In this document: positions 48,218 through 58,664 of the stretch, in pieces
Layout of the letters: every line of letters begins with the position of its first letter
How positions within the stretch are numbered: position 1 is the stretch's first letter
Source of the DNA: Bacteroidota bacterium
Lineage (GTDB): Bacteria > Bacteroidota > Bacteroidia > UKL13-3
DNA length: 64,000 bases
Assembly (NCBI GenBank): GCA_947464275.1
Contig: CANHVU010000003.1
Span: 62,001 to 126,000 of the forward strand
Direction: 5' to 3'
The notes under the pieces: generated by a model
What the model was told of the DNA's origin: nothing
Database searches by the model: none
Seen by the model: only the letters and a program-made list of their open reading frames with translations
Program-made: the position numbers and the translations under genes

Positions 48218-48676
48218 TTATTCTAAAATATATTCTTCGGCTTCTAGGCCATCATTTTCTAGCCTAATAATAGTTTGATGTTTATGAGTTCCAATAATTA
48301 TTGCCTCAGCAATAAAAAGACCGTCCGCTTCCTCTACTAACACGTCATCAATTTTGTCATTAATTAAATTTTGCCAAGCGTTGGTTTTACTTGCATTACG
48401 TGTTTGATATTGCAAACTACCAGAAAACTCCACTTGTAAGTTATGGTTTAAAAGCTCAATATCCAATGTGGCTATTGGTAAAATCATTTCACTGATTTCT
48501 TCTGCTTTTTGAAGAATCAACTTACTATTGTCGGTAAACTGTAGCTCTATATACTCCACAAAACTAAATATATCTTGCGGGTTGGCCTTATTAACCCAAA
48601 AGTGGTATAAAACATTGCCTAGTATCTTACCTTCAGCACTTTTGAGTAACTTTAGGTGTTCTGGATTGTAATACAT
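48218..48676 (-). CDS. Hypothetical protein
   Basis: 152-aa frame, in operon-like order with purC. Confidence 0.6.
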   Translation of the reverse strand: MYYNPEHLKLLKSAEGKILGNVLYHFWVNKANPQDIFSFVEYIELQFTDNSKLILQKAEEISEMILPIATLDIELLNHNLQVEFSGSLQYQTRNASKTNAWQNLINDKIDDVLVEEADGLFIAEAIIIGTHKHQTIIRLENDGLEAEEYILE

Positions 48677-48678
48677 AA

Positions 48679-49629
48679 TTACATAGCTAGTTTGTCTAAT
48701 TCTGATAGGATAGCTTTTTCCATTTGATCTTCAAAATTATCATAACCATTTTTAATAAATTCTAAGCCTGTAATGCTTTGATACAACTCAACATAGCGAT
48801 TGGTAATACTATCAATTAAATCATCAGGGAATGTTGGTGCTGTAGCTCCCTCCTGCCCTTGAAAACCTTGGCTGATTAACCATTGACGCACAAACTCTTT
48901 CGATAATTGGCGTTGTTGCTGGTCTTTAGCTTGAATTTCTTGATAAGTATCTGCATAAAAATAACGTGATGAATCAGGAGTGTGAACTTCATCCATTAAC
49001 ATAATTACACCATCTTTGTTGCCAAATTCATATTTGGTATCCACTAAAATTAAACCTTGCTTTAAAGCAAACTCAGTTCCAAATGCATACAATTCACGGG
49101 TATATTTTTCGATTTGAGCAAAATCTTCAACACTTACCAAACCTTGAGCAATAATTTCCTCTTTGCTAATATCTGTATCATGACCGCTTGTAGCCTTTAT
49201 TGTTGGGGTAATAATTGGTTCAGGAAACTTATCATTTTCGCGCATTCCTTCAGGCATTGAAACACCACAAATAGTGCGTTTTCCACTTTTATATTCGCGC
49301 CAAGCGTGACCAGTTAAATATCCGCGAATTACTATCTCAACTTGGTAAGGTACACATCTATGTCCAATAGTTACATTGGTATGTGGCGATGAAATAATCC
49401 AATTGGGAACTATGTGTTTAGTTAAATCAAAAAAGAATGCCGCAGTTTGATTAAGTACTTGTCCTTTATAGGGAATTGCCTTTGTCATTACCACATCAAA
49501 TGCCGAAATTCTATCAGTAGCAACCATAACCAAAACATCGTCATTTATATTATAAACGTCTCGAACTTTACCTCTGTAAAAGTTTTTTTGTTTTGGAAAA
49601 AAAAAGTTTGTTGCAATTATAGCTTTCAT
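48679..49629 (-). CDS. purC: Phosphoribosylaminoimidazole-succinocarboxamide synthase
   Basis: YRGKVRDVYNINDDVLVMVATDRISAFD; KQGLILVDTKYEFG. Confidence 0.95.
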   Translation of the reverse strand: MKAIIATNFFFPKQKNFYRGKVRDVYNINDDVLVMVATDRISAFDVVMTKAIPYKGQVLNQTAAFFFDLTKHIVPNWIISSPHTNVTIGHRCVPYQVEIVIRGYLTGHAWREYKSGKRTICGVSMPEGMRENDKFPEPIITPTIKATSGHDTDISKEEIIAQGLVSVEDFAQIEKYTRELYAFGTEFALKQGLILVDTKYEFGNKDGVIMLMDEVHTPDSSRYFYADTYQEIQAKDQQQRQLSKEFVRQWLISQGFQGQEGATAPTFPDDLIDSITNRYVELYQSITGLEFIKNGYDNFEDQMEKAILSELDKLAM

Positions 49630-49730
49630 ATGTTTATAGTAAATTAGGAAGCCGCAATAATACAATATTAACTATGTAATTTGACCACTGTTTATAAACA
49701 AATGATGTCAAAGGCAAACTATCTTTTGGT

Positions 49731-50264
49731 TTAGAACATTAAATCAAATTCTTGCTTAACAAAAACTATAGCTTTATGGGTAGGTGTATCGTTTAAATTT
49801 ATAATTTCTTCAAAAATGGCTTTACTAAGGTCTATACCCACACAGTTAGGGCCTAAATTAGCATAAGAAGTATTAATTAAATTAATCATTTCTTCTTTCA
49901 CTACCCTAATCATTTGCCAGCACTGTGCTGAAACATACAATTGCTGTGAAATATTATGACTAAACTCTTGGTTAATACTAGCTATCAAATCCATTTTTAA
50001 TTGTGAAGCACTGATACCAGGTTGATGAATACGAATAACCAAACTTTCAGGACTAATACGCTCAATAAACAAAATCATGCGTTCATAAGCTTGCAATTTT
50101 AATGGCAATAAAGTCTTTTCTTGTTCTTTTCTTAAGTCAATCATTCGCTTTTGGTACTTGTCATCAAAAAATGCTTTTTGTTGATAGTAAACCACTAAGA
50201 ATATTACCAAAGCAGGTAATAAGTATTTTAAAAAATCTAAAAAAAATGCAAAACTTTCGTTCAT
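49731..50264 (-). CDS. Hypothetical membrane-anchored protein
   Basis: One N-terminal TM then soluble domain (LKLQAYERMILFIERISP). Confidence 0.65.
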   Translation of the reverse strand: MNESFAFFLDFLKYLLPALVIFLVVYYQQKAFFDDKYQKRMIDLRKEQEKTLLPLKLQAYERMILFIERISPESLVIRIHQPGISASQLKMDLIASINQEFSHNISQQLYVSAQCWQMIRVVKEEMINLINTSYANLGPNCVGIDLSKAIFEEIINLNDTPTHKAIVFVKQEFDLMF

Positions 50265-50278
50265 GTGTAATATTTTAA

Positions 50279-51295
50279 TTAATTATTTGCTTTAGCATCC
50301 TCAGTTTGGTATTCTAAAGCATTATCTAAATCAATGTTTTCAATCTTAATTTCTTGGATAGCTTCATTTTGATCAGCAAAAATTTCTATTTCTAACTCAT
50401 CTTCTACAATCAACTTTTCTTCCAAAACTTCCTCTAATTGATTCTCAGTTGATTCGTTTTTATCTATAATAAAACTTTCTTCAAATACCTCGTTCAAATG
50501 CACTTCTTCTAATTCGTCTACTCTTTCTTGAGTTATGAAAAAGTCTTTTGGTGTATTTTTGAGCAATTCAATTGCTTTTTCGGAGGCTTGCTGCTCGGCT
50601 TGTTTTTTATTGGTATGTTCCGCTTCACCAAACACTTTTTTGTTTACAATTACCGAAACTTTGAATATTTTTTGTTTTCCGTGAGCCAGCTCATCAACTT
50701 TAAAATCTAGGTTCATGCCCGATTTTTGAGTATATTCAATGAGCCTGCCTTTAAAGTTTTTTTCAGTTTGTTGCAATTTATCTACATCAATGTGCAAACG
50801 AAGCAGCTTTTCAATGATAAAGTATTTTGATTTTTTAAAACCTTTGTCTAAGAATATTGCACCAATAAACGCTTCTAAGGCATTACCAAAAATGCTATTC
50901 CTAACATTAATATTTTGCATACTTTTTCTATCGTACTCAACCAATTCGCTCAAACCAATTTTAAGAGCCAAATCGTTTAAACTAACTCTGCTAACAATCT
51001 TTGATCGTAACTCTGTTAAAAAACCCTCGTCTTTGTATGGATATTTTTTAAATAAATATTCGGCAATTACAGAGTTTAAAACAGCATCGCCCAAAAATTC
51101 CAATCGTTCATTGCTATCTTTACTACCGCTATTATGAATTTTACTAGCAATAGAATGATGCCTTAACGACTGCTTATAGCAACTTAGGTTTAAAGGTGTA
51201 ATACCTGTAATCTGTTTTATCCTTGTAAATAAAACACGATCTTTAGAAAAATAGTATTTAAAATTAGAAAAAAAGGTAATCAAATTATTCCTCAA
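50279..51295 (-). CDS. rnc: Ribonuclease III with long acidic C-terminal tail
   Basis: NERLEFLGDAVL signature, FGNALEAFIGAIFLDKG, dsRBD, acidic tail. Confidence 0.93.
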   Translation of the reverse strand: MRNNLITFFSNFKYYFSKDRVLFTRIKQITGITPLNLSCYKQSLRHHSIASKIHNSGSKDSNERLEFLGDAVLNSVIAEYLFKKYPYKDEGFLTELRSKIVSRVSLNDLALKIGLSELVEYDRKSMQNINVRNSIFGNALEAFIGAIFLDKGFKKSKYFIIEKLLRLHIDVDKLQQTEKNFKGRLIEYTQKSGMNLDFKVDELAHGKQKIFKVSVIVNKKVFGEAEHTNKKQAEQQASEKAIELLKNTPKDFFITQERVDELEEVHLNEVFEESFIIDKNESTENQLEEVLEEKLIVEDELEIEIFADQNEAIQEIKIENIDLDNALEYQTEDAKANN

Positions 51296-52538
51296 ATTTC
51301 TTTATAATAATCGAGGCGTTGTGGCCACCAAAACCAAATGTATTACTTAAAACTGCTTTTACCTCGCGGTGTTGGGCTTTATTAAAAGTTAAATTTAATT
51401 TTGTGTCAAATGCTGGATCGTCTGTAAAGTGATTGATAGTTGGAGGAATGATACCTTTATTAATAGCTAACAAACTGGCAATTGCCTCAATAGCACCAGC
51501 TCCACCTAATAAATGACCAGTCATTGACTTAGTAGAACTAATATTAATATTGAATGCATGTTCACCAAAAACAGTTTGAATAGCTTTTATTTCTTGCGGA
51601 TCACCTAGTGGAGTCGATGTGCCGTGTACATTCACGTAATCAATTTCGGTTGGTTGCATACCTGCATCTAACAATGCAGCTTTCATAACATTAGCAGCAC
51701 CAATTCCTTCTGGATGAGGGGCTGTCATATGATAAGCATCGGCAGTTGCTCCATAACCAACTATTTCGCCATAAATTTTAGCACCACGAGCTTTGGCATG
51801 CTCTAATTCTTCAAGCATTAATGCACCAGCACCTTCACCTAACACAAATCCATCTCTATCTAAATCGAATGGACGTGAGGCAGTTTCTGGACTATCGTTT
51901 CTTTCAGAAAGCGCTTTCATTGAGTTAAAACCACCCATTGCAGCTTCGTTTACTACAGCCTCAGAACCACCAGTTAAAACCATATCGGCTCTATTTGATT
52001 GGATGTACATAAATGCATCTCCAATAGCGTTGGTACTTGAAGCACAAGCAGAAACAACTGCAAAGTTTGGACCTCTAAATCCGTATTTTATTGAAATTAA
52101 GCCCGCTGCTATATCAGCAATCATCATCGGAATGAAAAAAGGGCTAAAGCGTGGGGTTCCATCGCCTTTTGCAAACGAAGTAACTTCGTCTAGGAAAGTT
52201 TTTAATCCACCAATTCCAGAAGCCCAAATTACCCCAACTCTATCTTTGTTAACTGTCTCTAAGTCAAGTCCGCTGTCTTTAACGGCTTCGTCAGAAGTTA
52301 CCATAGCAAATTGGGTAAATCTGTCCATTCTCCTAGCATCTTTTTTATCAAGAAACTGGTTTGGATCAAAGTTTTTTACTTCGCAAGCAAATTTTGTTTT
52401 GAAATGGGTGGTATCAAATTGGGTAATTGGCGCACTGCCACTTACCCCATTTGATAATCCATTCCAATACTCCTGCAAACTGTTACCTATTGGAGTTATA
52501 GCTCCAAGGCCAGTAATTACTACTCTGCGTTTATGCAT
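51285..52538 (-). CDS. fabF: Beta-ketoacyl-ACP synthase II
   Basis: RVVITGLGAITPIGN, VVSACASSTNAIGDA, NVHGTSTPLGD, TKSMTGHLLGGAGA. Confidence 0.97.
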   Translation of the reverse strand: MHKRRVVITGLGAITPIGNSLQEYWNGLSNGVSGSAPITQFDTTHFKTKFACEVKNFDPNQFLDKKDARRMDRFTQFAMVTSDEAVKDSGLDLETVNKDRVGVIWASGIGGLKTFLDEVTSFAKGDGTPRFSPFFIPMMIADIAAGLISIKYGFRGPNFAVVSACASSTNAIGDAFMYIQSNRADMVLTGGSEAVVNEAAMGGFNSMKALSERNDSPETASRPFDLDRDGFVLGEGAGALMLEELEHAKARGAKIYGEIVGYGATADAYHMTAPHPEGIGAANVMKAALLDAGMQPTEIDYVNVHGTSTPLGDPQEIKAIQTVFGEHAFNINISSTKSMTGHLLGGAGAIEAIASLLAINKGIIPPTINHFTDDPAFDTKLNLTFNKAQHREVKAVLSNTFGFGGHNASIIIKKFEE

Positions 52539-52593
52539 GTAAGATTAGTTTTGGGAGATGTTTGTTTTAATTTTTTTTGTAAAAATTAGCTGA

Positions 52594-52833
52594 TTATGAT
52601 TTTACATTTTGTTCAATGTAACTAACAGCTTGTCCAACTGTACCAATTTTTTCAGCTTGATCATCAGGAATTGCAATATTAAATTCTTTTTCAAATTCCA
52701 TAATTAGCTCTACAGTATCTAATGAATCTGCGCCTAAATCGTTTGTAAAACTTGCTTCGTCTGTAATTTCAGCTTCTTCAACACCAAGTTTGTCCATGAT
52801 GATGGTTTTTACTTTTCCTTTAATTTCTGACAT
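52594..52833 (-). CDS. acpP: Acyl carrier protein
   Basis: [22 protein letters not shown]. Confidence 0.97.
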   Translation of the reverse strand: MSEIKGKVKTIIMDKLGVEEAEITDEASFTNDLGADSLDTVELIMEFEKEFNIAIPDDQAEKIGTVGQAVSYIEQNVKS

Positions 52834-53088
52834 TTTTGTATTGTTTAAATTTTTAGATGTGGGTGCAAATAAAGCAGTTTTTATTAAAAAAATAAATTTT
52901 TATCTATTTCGGTAATTACTTAAGCTCGTTTTGCGAATGAATTTTGTTTTTATATATTGTGTTTTTTTCAATATTTATATTGTAATAATTTGATATTCAA
53001 TACTATTTATTTTAACATTTTACTTATCAAATTTGTGAATAATATTTATTCTTATAATACAATTTAACTTTCCTTTAGCAATAAATAT

Positions 53089-53733
53089 TTACATTTTTAT
53101 ACCGTATGCTAAATCGCCTGCATCACCTAAACCCGGAACTATATAACTATTTTCGTTTAAATCCTTATCAACTGCAGCCGTTATTATACTAGCTTTAGGC
53201 ATAAAACGGTTTATATAAACCAAACCTTGCTCACTAGCTATTAGACTAGCAATAATAACCTTAGCAGGAACCCCATGTTTGCAAATGGCTTGATAAGCCA
53301 AATACATGCTTCTGCCTGTGGCTAACATTGGGTCTATTAATATTACTGTTTTATCTTGCAAATTGGGAGATGCCATGTATTCAACTACAATTTCAAATTC
53401 GCCTGGAGCGCTATGCTTTCTATAAGCCGATACAAATGCAGAATCTGATTGATCAAAAAAATCTAGAAAACCTTCATGCATAATTAACCCAGCGCGTAAG
53501 ATGCTGCAAACTATAGGTTGATTATTAATTACATTCACCTCTGCATTTGCCAATGGAGTAGTTACAGTTTTGGTTTCGTAGTTTAATTGCTTACTTACCT
53601 CGTAAGCCAATATTTGAGCTATTCTGAATAAATTTTTTCTGAACCGAAGCGCATCTTTTTGTATTTCTTTATCTCTAATTTGAGCTAAAAAATGCTGAAC
53701 AATGGAGTTTTTTTCAGAAAGATTGATTAACAT
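53089..53733 (-). CDS. upp: Uracil phosphoribosyltransferase
   Basis: SILRAGLIMHEG, VILIDPMLATGRSM. Confidence 0.93.
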   Translation of the reverse strand: MLINLSEKNSIVQHFLAQIRDKEIQKDALRFRKNLFRIAQILAYEVSKQLNYETKTVTTPLANAEVNVINNQPIVCSILRAGLIMHEGFLDFFDQSDSAFVSAYRKHSAPGEFEIVVEYMASPNLQDKTVILIDPMLATGRSMYLAYQAICKHGVPAKVIIASLIASEQGLVYINRFMPKASIITAAVDKDLNENSYIVPGLGDAGDLAYGIKM

Positions 53734-53755
53734 AAATAGAGGTAATTAATGTAGT

Positions 53756-54952
53756 TTACTTTTTTAACGATGGTGTTTTGTAAATTTTAACTGTATCAAT
53801 TTTAGAATTGTTAATGTTTGTATTTTTTACACTTGATTTGAAAGCCTTTATTTGAAATTTCAAACTATCTTGCTTAGTCAATGTTCTAATTTTCATAACA
53901 CTGTCAATCGCATTTTGAAATTTGTTGATGCGCATTTTACTCGCATCATTTAAGCCCATTGTAATTGGGTCTATTAAGTCCGTAGAATATATTCTTACAC
54001 CAAAATCAACTGAACCTTTTAACATAGGTGCTGCTGCAATTTGGCTATATTTTTTCAAAAAAACTAAATCTCTGGTATTGTAATTTTGACTTGCAATATT
54101 CTCAATTAGTCTACCCGTTTCCACTTCCCAAATTTTTATACTACCATCATTACACCCAGTTGCACAATATTTACTATCAAAACTGAAAGCTACAGCTGTT
54201 ACTTTCCAACAATCAACGGGTAGTTTTTTTAATTCTTTGCCCGTTTTTACCTCCCAAATTCGAGCACTTTTATCATTACTTCCACTTAGTAAATACTGTT
54301 GATTAGGGCTAATTTCTATGGCATTTATCATATCAGAATGACCAACAAATGAACGTTGAACCTGACCATTTGCAACATTAATAACCTTAATAATTGGCTC
54401 TCTTCCTGCAACAAATACTGTTCTTGGATCATTACTCATAACCATTGCATTTACTGCACTGCCAGTATTCAACTCTCTTAATTTTTTCTGTGTTTCTAAA
54501 CTCCAAATAATAATTTTACCATCATCATCGCCACTAAAAACTACTTTACCACTATTATCAAACATAATCGAATTAATATTTGAAACATGGCCATCATTGG
54601 CTACTAACATTTTTGTCTTTTTGAAAGTACTGTCAAATACATTAACTACAAAATCGTTTGAAGCGCTTGCAAGTAAATTTCCTTGTTTATTAAATTTTAA
54701 AGCATTTATAGGTGCTCTATGTGCATCATTTATCGATTTAATTAGTTTAAATGTGGTATCGTTGCAATTGTAAATATTGATAGTATTATCCCAACCTGCA
54801 GATGCCAATAAATTAAATTTAAAAGAAACAGCCAATGCATTAACATCATTAGTGTGTCCTGGTAAAATTAACTGATGCGAAGCAAGTTGTTTTTGAGCAA
54901 AAGCACCTTGCAATCCAAAAATAAAAAGTACAAATGGAATTAATTTCTTCAT
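53756..54952 (-). CDS. WD40 repeat protein, secreted
   Basis: Signal peptide; repeated GH..(D)VNALA...LLASAGWDNTINIY-type repeats. Confidence 0.9.
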   Translation of the reverse strand: MKKLIPFVLFIFGLQGAFAQKQLASHQLILPGHTNDVNALAVSFKFNLLASAGWDNTINIYNCNDTTFKLIKSINDAHRAPINALKFNKQGNLLASASNDFVVNVFDSTFKKTKMLVANDGHVSNINSIMFDNSGKVVFSGDDDGKIIIWSLETQKKLRELNTGSAVNAMVMSNDPRTVFVAGREPIIKVINVANGQVQRSFVGHSDMINAIEISPNQQYLLSGSNDKSARIWEVKTGKELKKLPVDCWKVTAVAFSFDSKYCATGCNDGSIKIWEVETGRLIENIASQNYNTRDLVFLKKYSQIAAAPMLKGSVDFGVRIYSTDLIDPITMGLNDASKMRINKFQNAIDSVMKIRTLTKQDSLKFQIKAFKSSVKNTNINNSKIDTVKIYKTPSLKK

Positions 54953-55031
54953 TTTAGCTTAAAAAAATATTTGTCGCAATCTAATGTTTTATAAGTAAAT
55001 TCAAATAGGATTGTTACAAAAAGTCCAAATT

Positions 55032-55685
55032 TTAAATAGGCAAACCTTTTTGCCACTTAGGATATGATTTACAAAATTCGGTTAATTTACAATTATCACA
55101 CTTGGGTGATCTTGCGGTGCAAGTGTATCTTCCATGCAAAATCAACCAATGATGAGCTACAGCCACATATTCTTCTGGTATATATTTAATTAGCTCTTTT
55201 TCGGTTTGAAGTGGTGTTTTTGAATTGGTAGTTAAACCCAAACGATTACTTACTCTAAAAACGTGCGTATCAACGGCCATGCTTGGTTGGTTATAAACCA
55301 CCGAAGTAATTACATTGGCTGTTTTACGGCCTACTCCTGGCAGTTTTGTGAGAGTTTCTGTTGTTTCGGGAACTTTTCCGTTAAAATCGTTTACCAGCAT
55401 TTGAGCCATACCAATTAAGTGTTTGCTTTTATTACTTGGATAGCTAACTGATTTTATATAATAAAAAACTTCATCAAACTCAGCTTCGGCTAATTTTTGT
55501 GGAGTTGGAAAAGCTTTAAACAATGCTGGTGTAATCATATTGATACGTTTATCGGTACACTGAGCTGAAAGAATTACTGCTATTAAAAGTTGGAAAGGAT
55601 TTTCATAATGCAGTTCTGTTTCTGCAATTGGCTGATTAGTTTTAAAATAGTTTATAATTTGCTCAAATCGATCTTGCTTTCTCAT
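55032..55685 (-). CDS. nth: Endonuclease III
   Basis: LPGVGRKTANVI, VDTHVFRVSNRLGL, CTARSPKCDNCKLTEFC cluster. Confidence 0.95.
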   Translation of the reverse strand: MRKQDRFEQIINYFKTNQPIAETELHYENPFQLLIAVILSAQCTDKRINMITPALFKAFPTPQKLAEAEFDEVFYYIKSVSYPSNKSKHLIGMAQMLVNDFNGKVPETTETLTKLPGVGRKTANVITSVVYNQPSMAVDTHVFRVSNRLGLTTNSKTPLQTEKELIKYIPEEYVAVAHHWLILHGRYTCTARSPKCDNCKLTEFCKSYPKWQKGLPI

Positions 55686-55776
55686 AAAATGGGTTTGTTT
55701 TATTTCTACAATATTATGCTCAAAATGTTTAAACAATAATTGTATTGATTATTATTGCTCCAAAATAAATAAAAAC

Positions 55777-56301
55777 ATGAAACTATTTTCAACCATTGCC
55801 TTTATTTTAGTATTTACTATTGTAGGTTTTTCGCAAAACAATGCCGATTCGTTAATGAATGCTTTTACGCCTGAAAAAAAATCGGCTAAAATATTTACCC
55901 AAAAAGCCATTCAATTTAACTCAAACGATAGTATAAATCCTGATTACGAAATAAAAGCAGGTAATAAATTATTATTTGAGTACGAATTTAGAAGCAAAGA
56001 ATACCTTCAAATAGCCGATGACGAAATATTAGAAAGGTTAATTTTTACCATTAACCTAAAAGCAAATAGTTTTTACTTTAAATCATCTAACTTAAAAAAC
56101 ATACCTATATTATATACTCAAAGTTGTTTTTGCCGCGATGCAGGAACCTATAAAATAAAAAACGGAACATTTATAGGTACAAAAGTTAACAGCACTACTT
56201 GGAAAGTAAAAGTTAAATTTAGCTATATAGCCCGTAACTCTAATTTAGTGGTAAAAAAAGCATACACTTTAACCTACAAAATAGCTAAAAATAATGACTG
56301 A
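55777..56301 (+). CDS. Hypothetical secreted protein
   Basis: Signal peptide; 174 aa. Confidence 0.65.
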   Translation: MKLFSTIAFILVFTIVGFSQNNADSLMNAFTPEKKSAKIFTQKAIQFNSNDSINPDYEIKAGNKLLFEYEFRSKEYLQIADDEILERLIFTINLKANSFYFKSSNLKNIPILYTQSCFCRDAGTYKIKNGTFIGTKVNSTTWKVKVKFSYIARNSNLVVKKAYTLTYKIAKNND

Positions 56302-56776
56302 TATTTTTGAAATAAAACCTGCTACCAAAAATGATGCAGGAATCATTTTAGAATTAATAAAAGATATAGCCGAATATGAAAAATTATCGGACCAAGTAGA
56401 AGCAACTGAAGAAAGTATTGTAAAATATTTATTTAGAGAAAAAGCTTTTGCGGAATGTTTGATTGGTTTTGAAAACCAAGTTCCAATTGGTTTTGCCTTG
56501 TTTTTCCATAACTACAGTACCTTTGTAAGCAAGCCCGGTATTTACTTGGAAGATTTATTTGTTAAAGAAAAATACAGAGGAAAAGGTTATGGCAAAAAAT
56601 TGTTGTTAAGACTAGTAAAAATAGCTCATGAGCGCAACTGCGGCAGAGTAGAATGGAGTGTGTTAAATTGGAACAAACCAGCTATTGATTTTTATGAAAG
56701 CTTGGGTGCTACACCCATGAATGAATGGACAGTTTACCGATTAAACCAAGAAGCAATAAATAAGTTAGTATTATAA
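56294..56776 (+). CDS. GNAT family N-acetyltransferase
   Basis: IYLEDLFVKEKYRGKGYGKKLLLRLVKIA. Confidence 0.93.
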   Translation: MTDIFEIKPATKNDAGIILELIKDIAEYEKLSDQVEATEESIVKYLFREKAFAECLIGFENQVPIGFALFFHNYSTFVSKPGIYLEDLFVKEKYRGKGYGKKLLLRLVKIAHERNCGRVEWSVLNWNKPAIDFYESLGATPMNEWTVYRLNQEAINKLVL

Positions 56777-57256
56777 ATGATTGTAAATATATATACCGAT
56801 GGTTCAGCAAGAGGAAACCCCGGAAATGGCGGTTATGGAATAGTATTAACCAGCGGACAGTTTAGAAAAGAACTTTCGGCTGGCTACCGATTAACTACCA
56901 ATAACCGAATGGAATTATTGGCTGTTATTATAGCATTGCAACAACTTAAAAAACCTAACACACAAGTTAACATTTACACCGATAGTAAATACGTATGCGA
57001 TGCCATTGAAAAAAAATGGGTTTTTGGATGGAAACAAAAAAACTTTGCTGGTAAAAAAAATGGTGATTTATGGAATGAGTTTTTAAAAATATATGCCCAA
57101 CACCAAGTAAAAATGCATTGGGTAAAAGGCCATGCCGGACATCCGGGGAATGAACGCTGCGACCAACTAGCCACAGCAGCTGCCGATGATAGAGCCAACC
57201 TAATGATTGACCATGTGTATGAACAAGAACAAAAAGCCGAAAAAGGTTTAGTTTAA
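56777..57256 (+). CDS. rnhA: Ribonuclease HI
   Basis: IYTDGSARGNPGNGGYG, NNRMELLAVI, YTDSKYVCDAI, WVKGHAGHPGNERCD. Confidence 0.96.
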   Translation: MIVNIYTDGSARGNPGNGGYGIVLTSGQFRKELSAGYRLTTNNRMELLAVIIALQQLKKPNTQVNIYTDSKYVCDAIEKKWVFGWKQKNFAGKKNGDLWNEFLKIYAQHQVKMHWVKGHAGHPGNERCDQLATAAADDRANLMIDHVYEQEQKAEKGLV

Positions 57257-57277
57257 AATATTGAATTATAAATAACC

Positions 57278-57700
57278 ATGAAAGAAATTACCAAAACCTA
57301 CACCAATGATGAAATAACCATTGTTTGGAAACCAAACACCTGCATTCATTCACGCATTTGTTTTTCAGGATTAGGAAAAGTATTCAATCCATCAGAGCGT
57401 CCTTGGGTAAAACCAGAAAATGCTTCTTCGGAAGAGTTAATGGCGCAAATAGATAAATGTCCAAGTGGGGCTTTGAGTTACTATAAAAAAAATGAAGCCA
57501 AAACTGAAAATGTAGAAGTGGAAACCATAGCCGAAGTTTCGGAAAATGGACCATTATTAGTTTATGGAAACTTAAAAGTGAAAAAAAATGATGGAACCAT
57601 TGAACAAAAAAACAAAGTAACTGCTTTTTGTCGTTGTGGTGCCTCTGGCAATAAACCATACTGCGATGGCAGTCACCGCAAAATTGATTTTAAAGGATAA
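57278..57700 (+). CDS. Fused mono-cluster 4Fe-4S-like (Fer4_19) and CDGSH iron-sulfur protein
   Basis: CIHSRICFSGLGKVFNPSERPWV...CPSGAL; CRCGASGNKPYCDGSHRKIDF. Confidence 0.9.
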   Translation: MKEITKTYTNDEITIVWKPNTCIHSRICFSGLGKVFNPSERPWVKPENASSEELMAQIDKCPSGALSYYKKNEAKTENVEVETIAEVSENGPLLVYGNLKVKKNDGTIEQKNKVTAFCRCGASGNKPYCDGSHRKIDFKG

Positions 57701-57708
57701 AGCGTATT

Positions 57709-58602
57709 TTGGAAAATAAAAAATACTTAATTAGTGTAGTTGGGCCAACAGCTGTGGGCAAAACAGCCTTGGCAATTGAATTAGCTAAACACTATAAAAC
57801 AGTAATTCTTTCGGCTGATAGCAGGCAATTTTATAAAGAAATAAGTATTGGTACAGCTAAACCGAGCCAAGATGAATTAAACGCAGTAAAACACTATTTT
57901 ATTGATAATAAAAGTGTAACTGAAACTTATTCGGCAGGCGATTTTGAACGCGATGCAATGGATTTATTATCAAATCTGTTCCAAGAAAACAATCTTGTAA
58001 TTTTGGTTGGAGGAAGCGGCTTATACATAAAAGCCTTATGGGAAGGTTTAGATGAAATGCCTCCAGTTGATGAAGCATTGAGGCAAGAACTAATCAATAA
58101 TTTTGAGCAAAAAGGTATAACCTGTTTGCAAGAAAAACTGAAGGAATTAGATGCTGATAAATTACAAAATATGGATGCCCAAAACCCGCAACGGTTAATG
58201 AGAGCCATAGAAATTGCTAGTCAAAATGTTACCTTGAACAAAAATAAACCCAAGCGTCCTTTTGAATTAATAAAAATTTGTTTGAATAAAGACCGTGAAC
58301 AACTTTATGATACCATTAACAAACGAGTTGATATAATGATAAACAACGGTTTGTTAAAAGAATGCGAACAAATGGTAGATTTTCGAAATCATTATGCACT
58401 AAAAACGGTAGGTTATACCGAAGTTTTTGAGTTTTTTGATGGTATTCATTCATTGCCAAAGGCTATAGAATTAATTAAACAACATAGCCGAAATTATGCT
58501 AAAAGACAAATAACTTGGTTTAAGCGCGAAACTGATTTACAGTGGTTTGAACCCAATGAAACTACAAAAATTATTGAATTTATAAATAATAAAATGGCGT
58601 AA
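57709..58602 (+). CDS. miaA: tRNA dimethylallyltransferase (TTG start)
   Basis: VVGPTAVGKTALAIELA, SADSRQFYKEISIGTAKPS, GGSGLYIKAL, AKRQITWFKRE. Confidence 0.95.
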   Translation: MENKKYLISVVGPTAVGKTALAIELAKHYKTVILSADSRQFYKEISIGTAKPSQDELNAVKHYFIDNKSVTETYSAGDFERDAMDLLSNLFQENNLVILVGGSGLYIKALWEGLDEMPPVDEALRQELINNFEQKGITCLQEKLKELDADKLQNMDAQNPQRLMRAIEIASQNVTLNKNKPKRPFELIKICLNKDREQLYDTINKRVDIMINNGLLKECEQMVDFRNHYALKTVGYTEVFEFFDGIHSLPKAIELIKQHSRNYAKRQITWFKRETDLQWFEPNETTKIIEFINNKMA

Positions 58603-58664
58603 AAAAAGTTTGTTATTTTTTTGTACTTTTGCGGTTCAAAAAATAATCCACTTTCTTTTAAACT

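Noticed and set aside
51793-52542. 249-aa plus-strand ORF
   Set aside because: Wholly antisense to fabF, which has unambiguous motifs; no recognisable domain.
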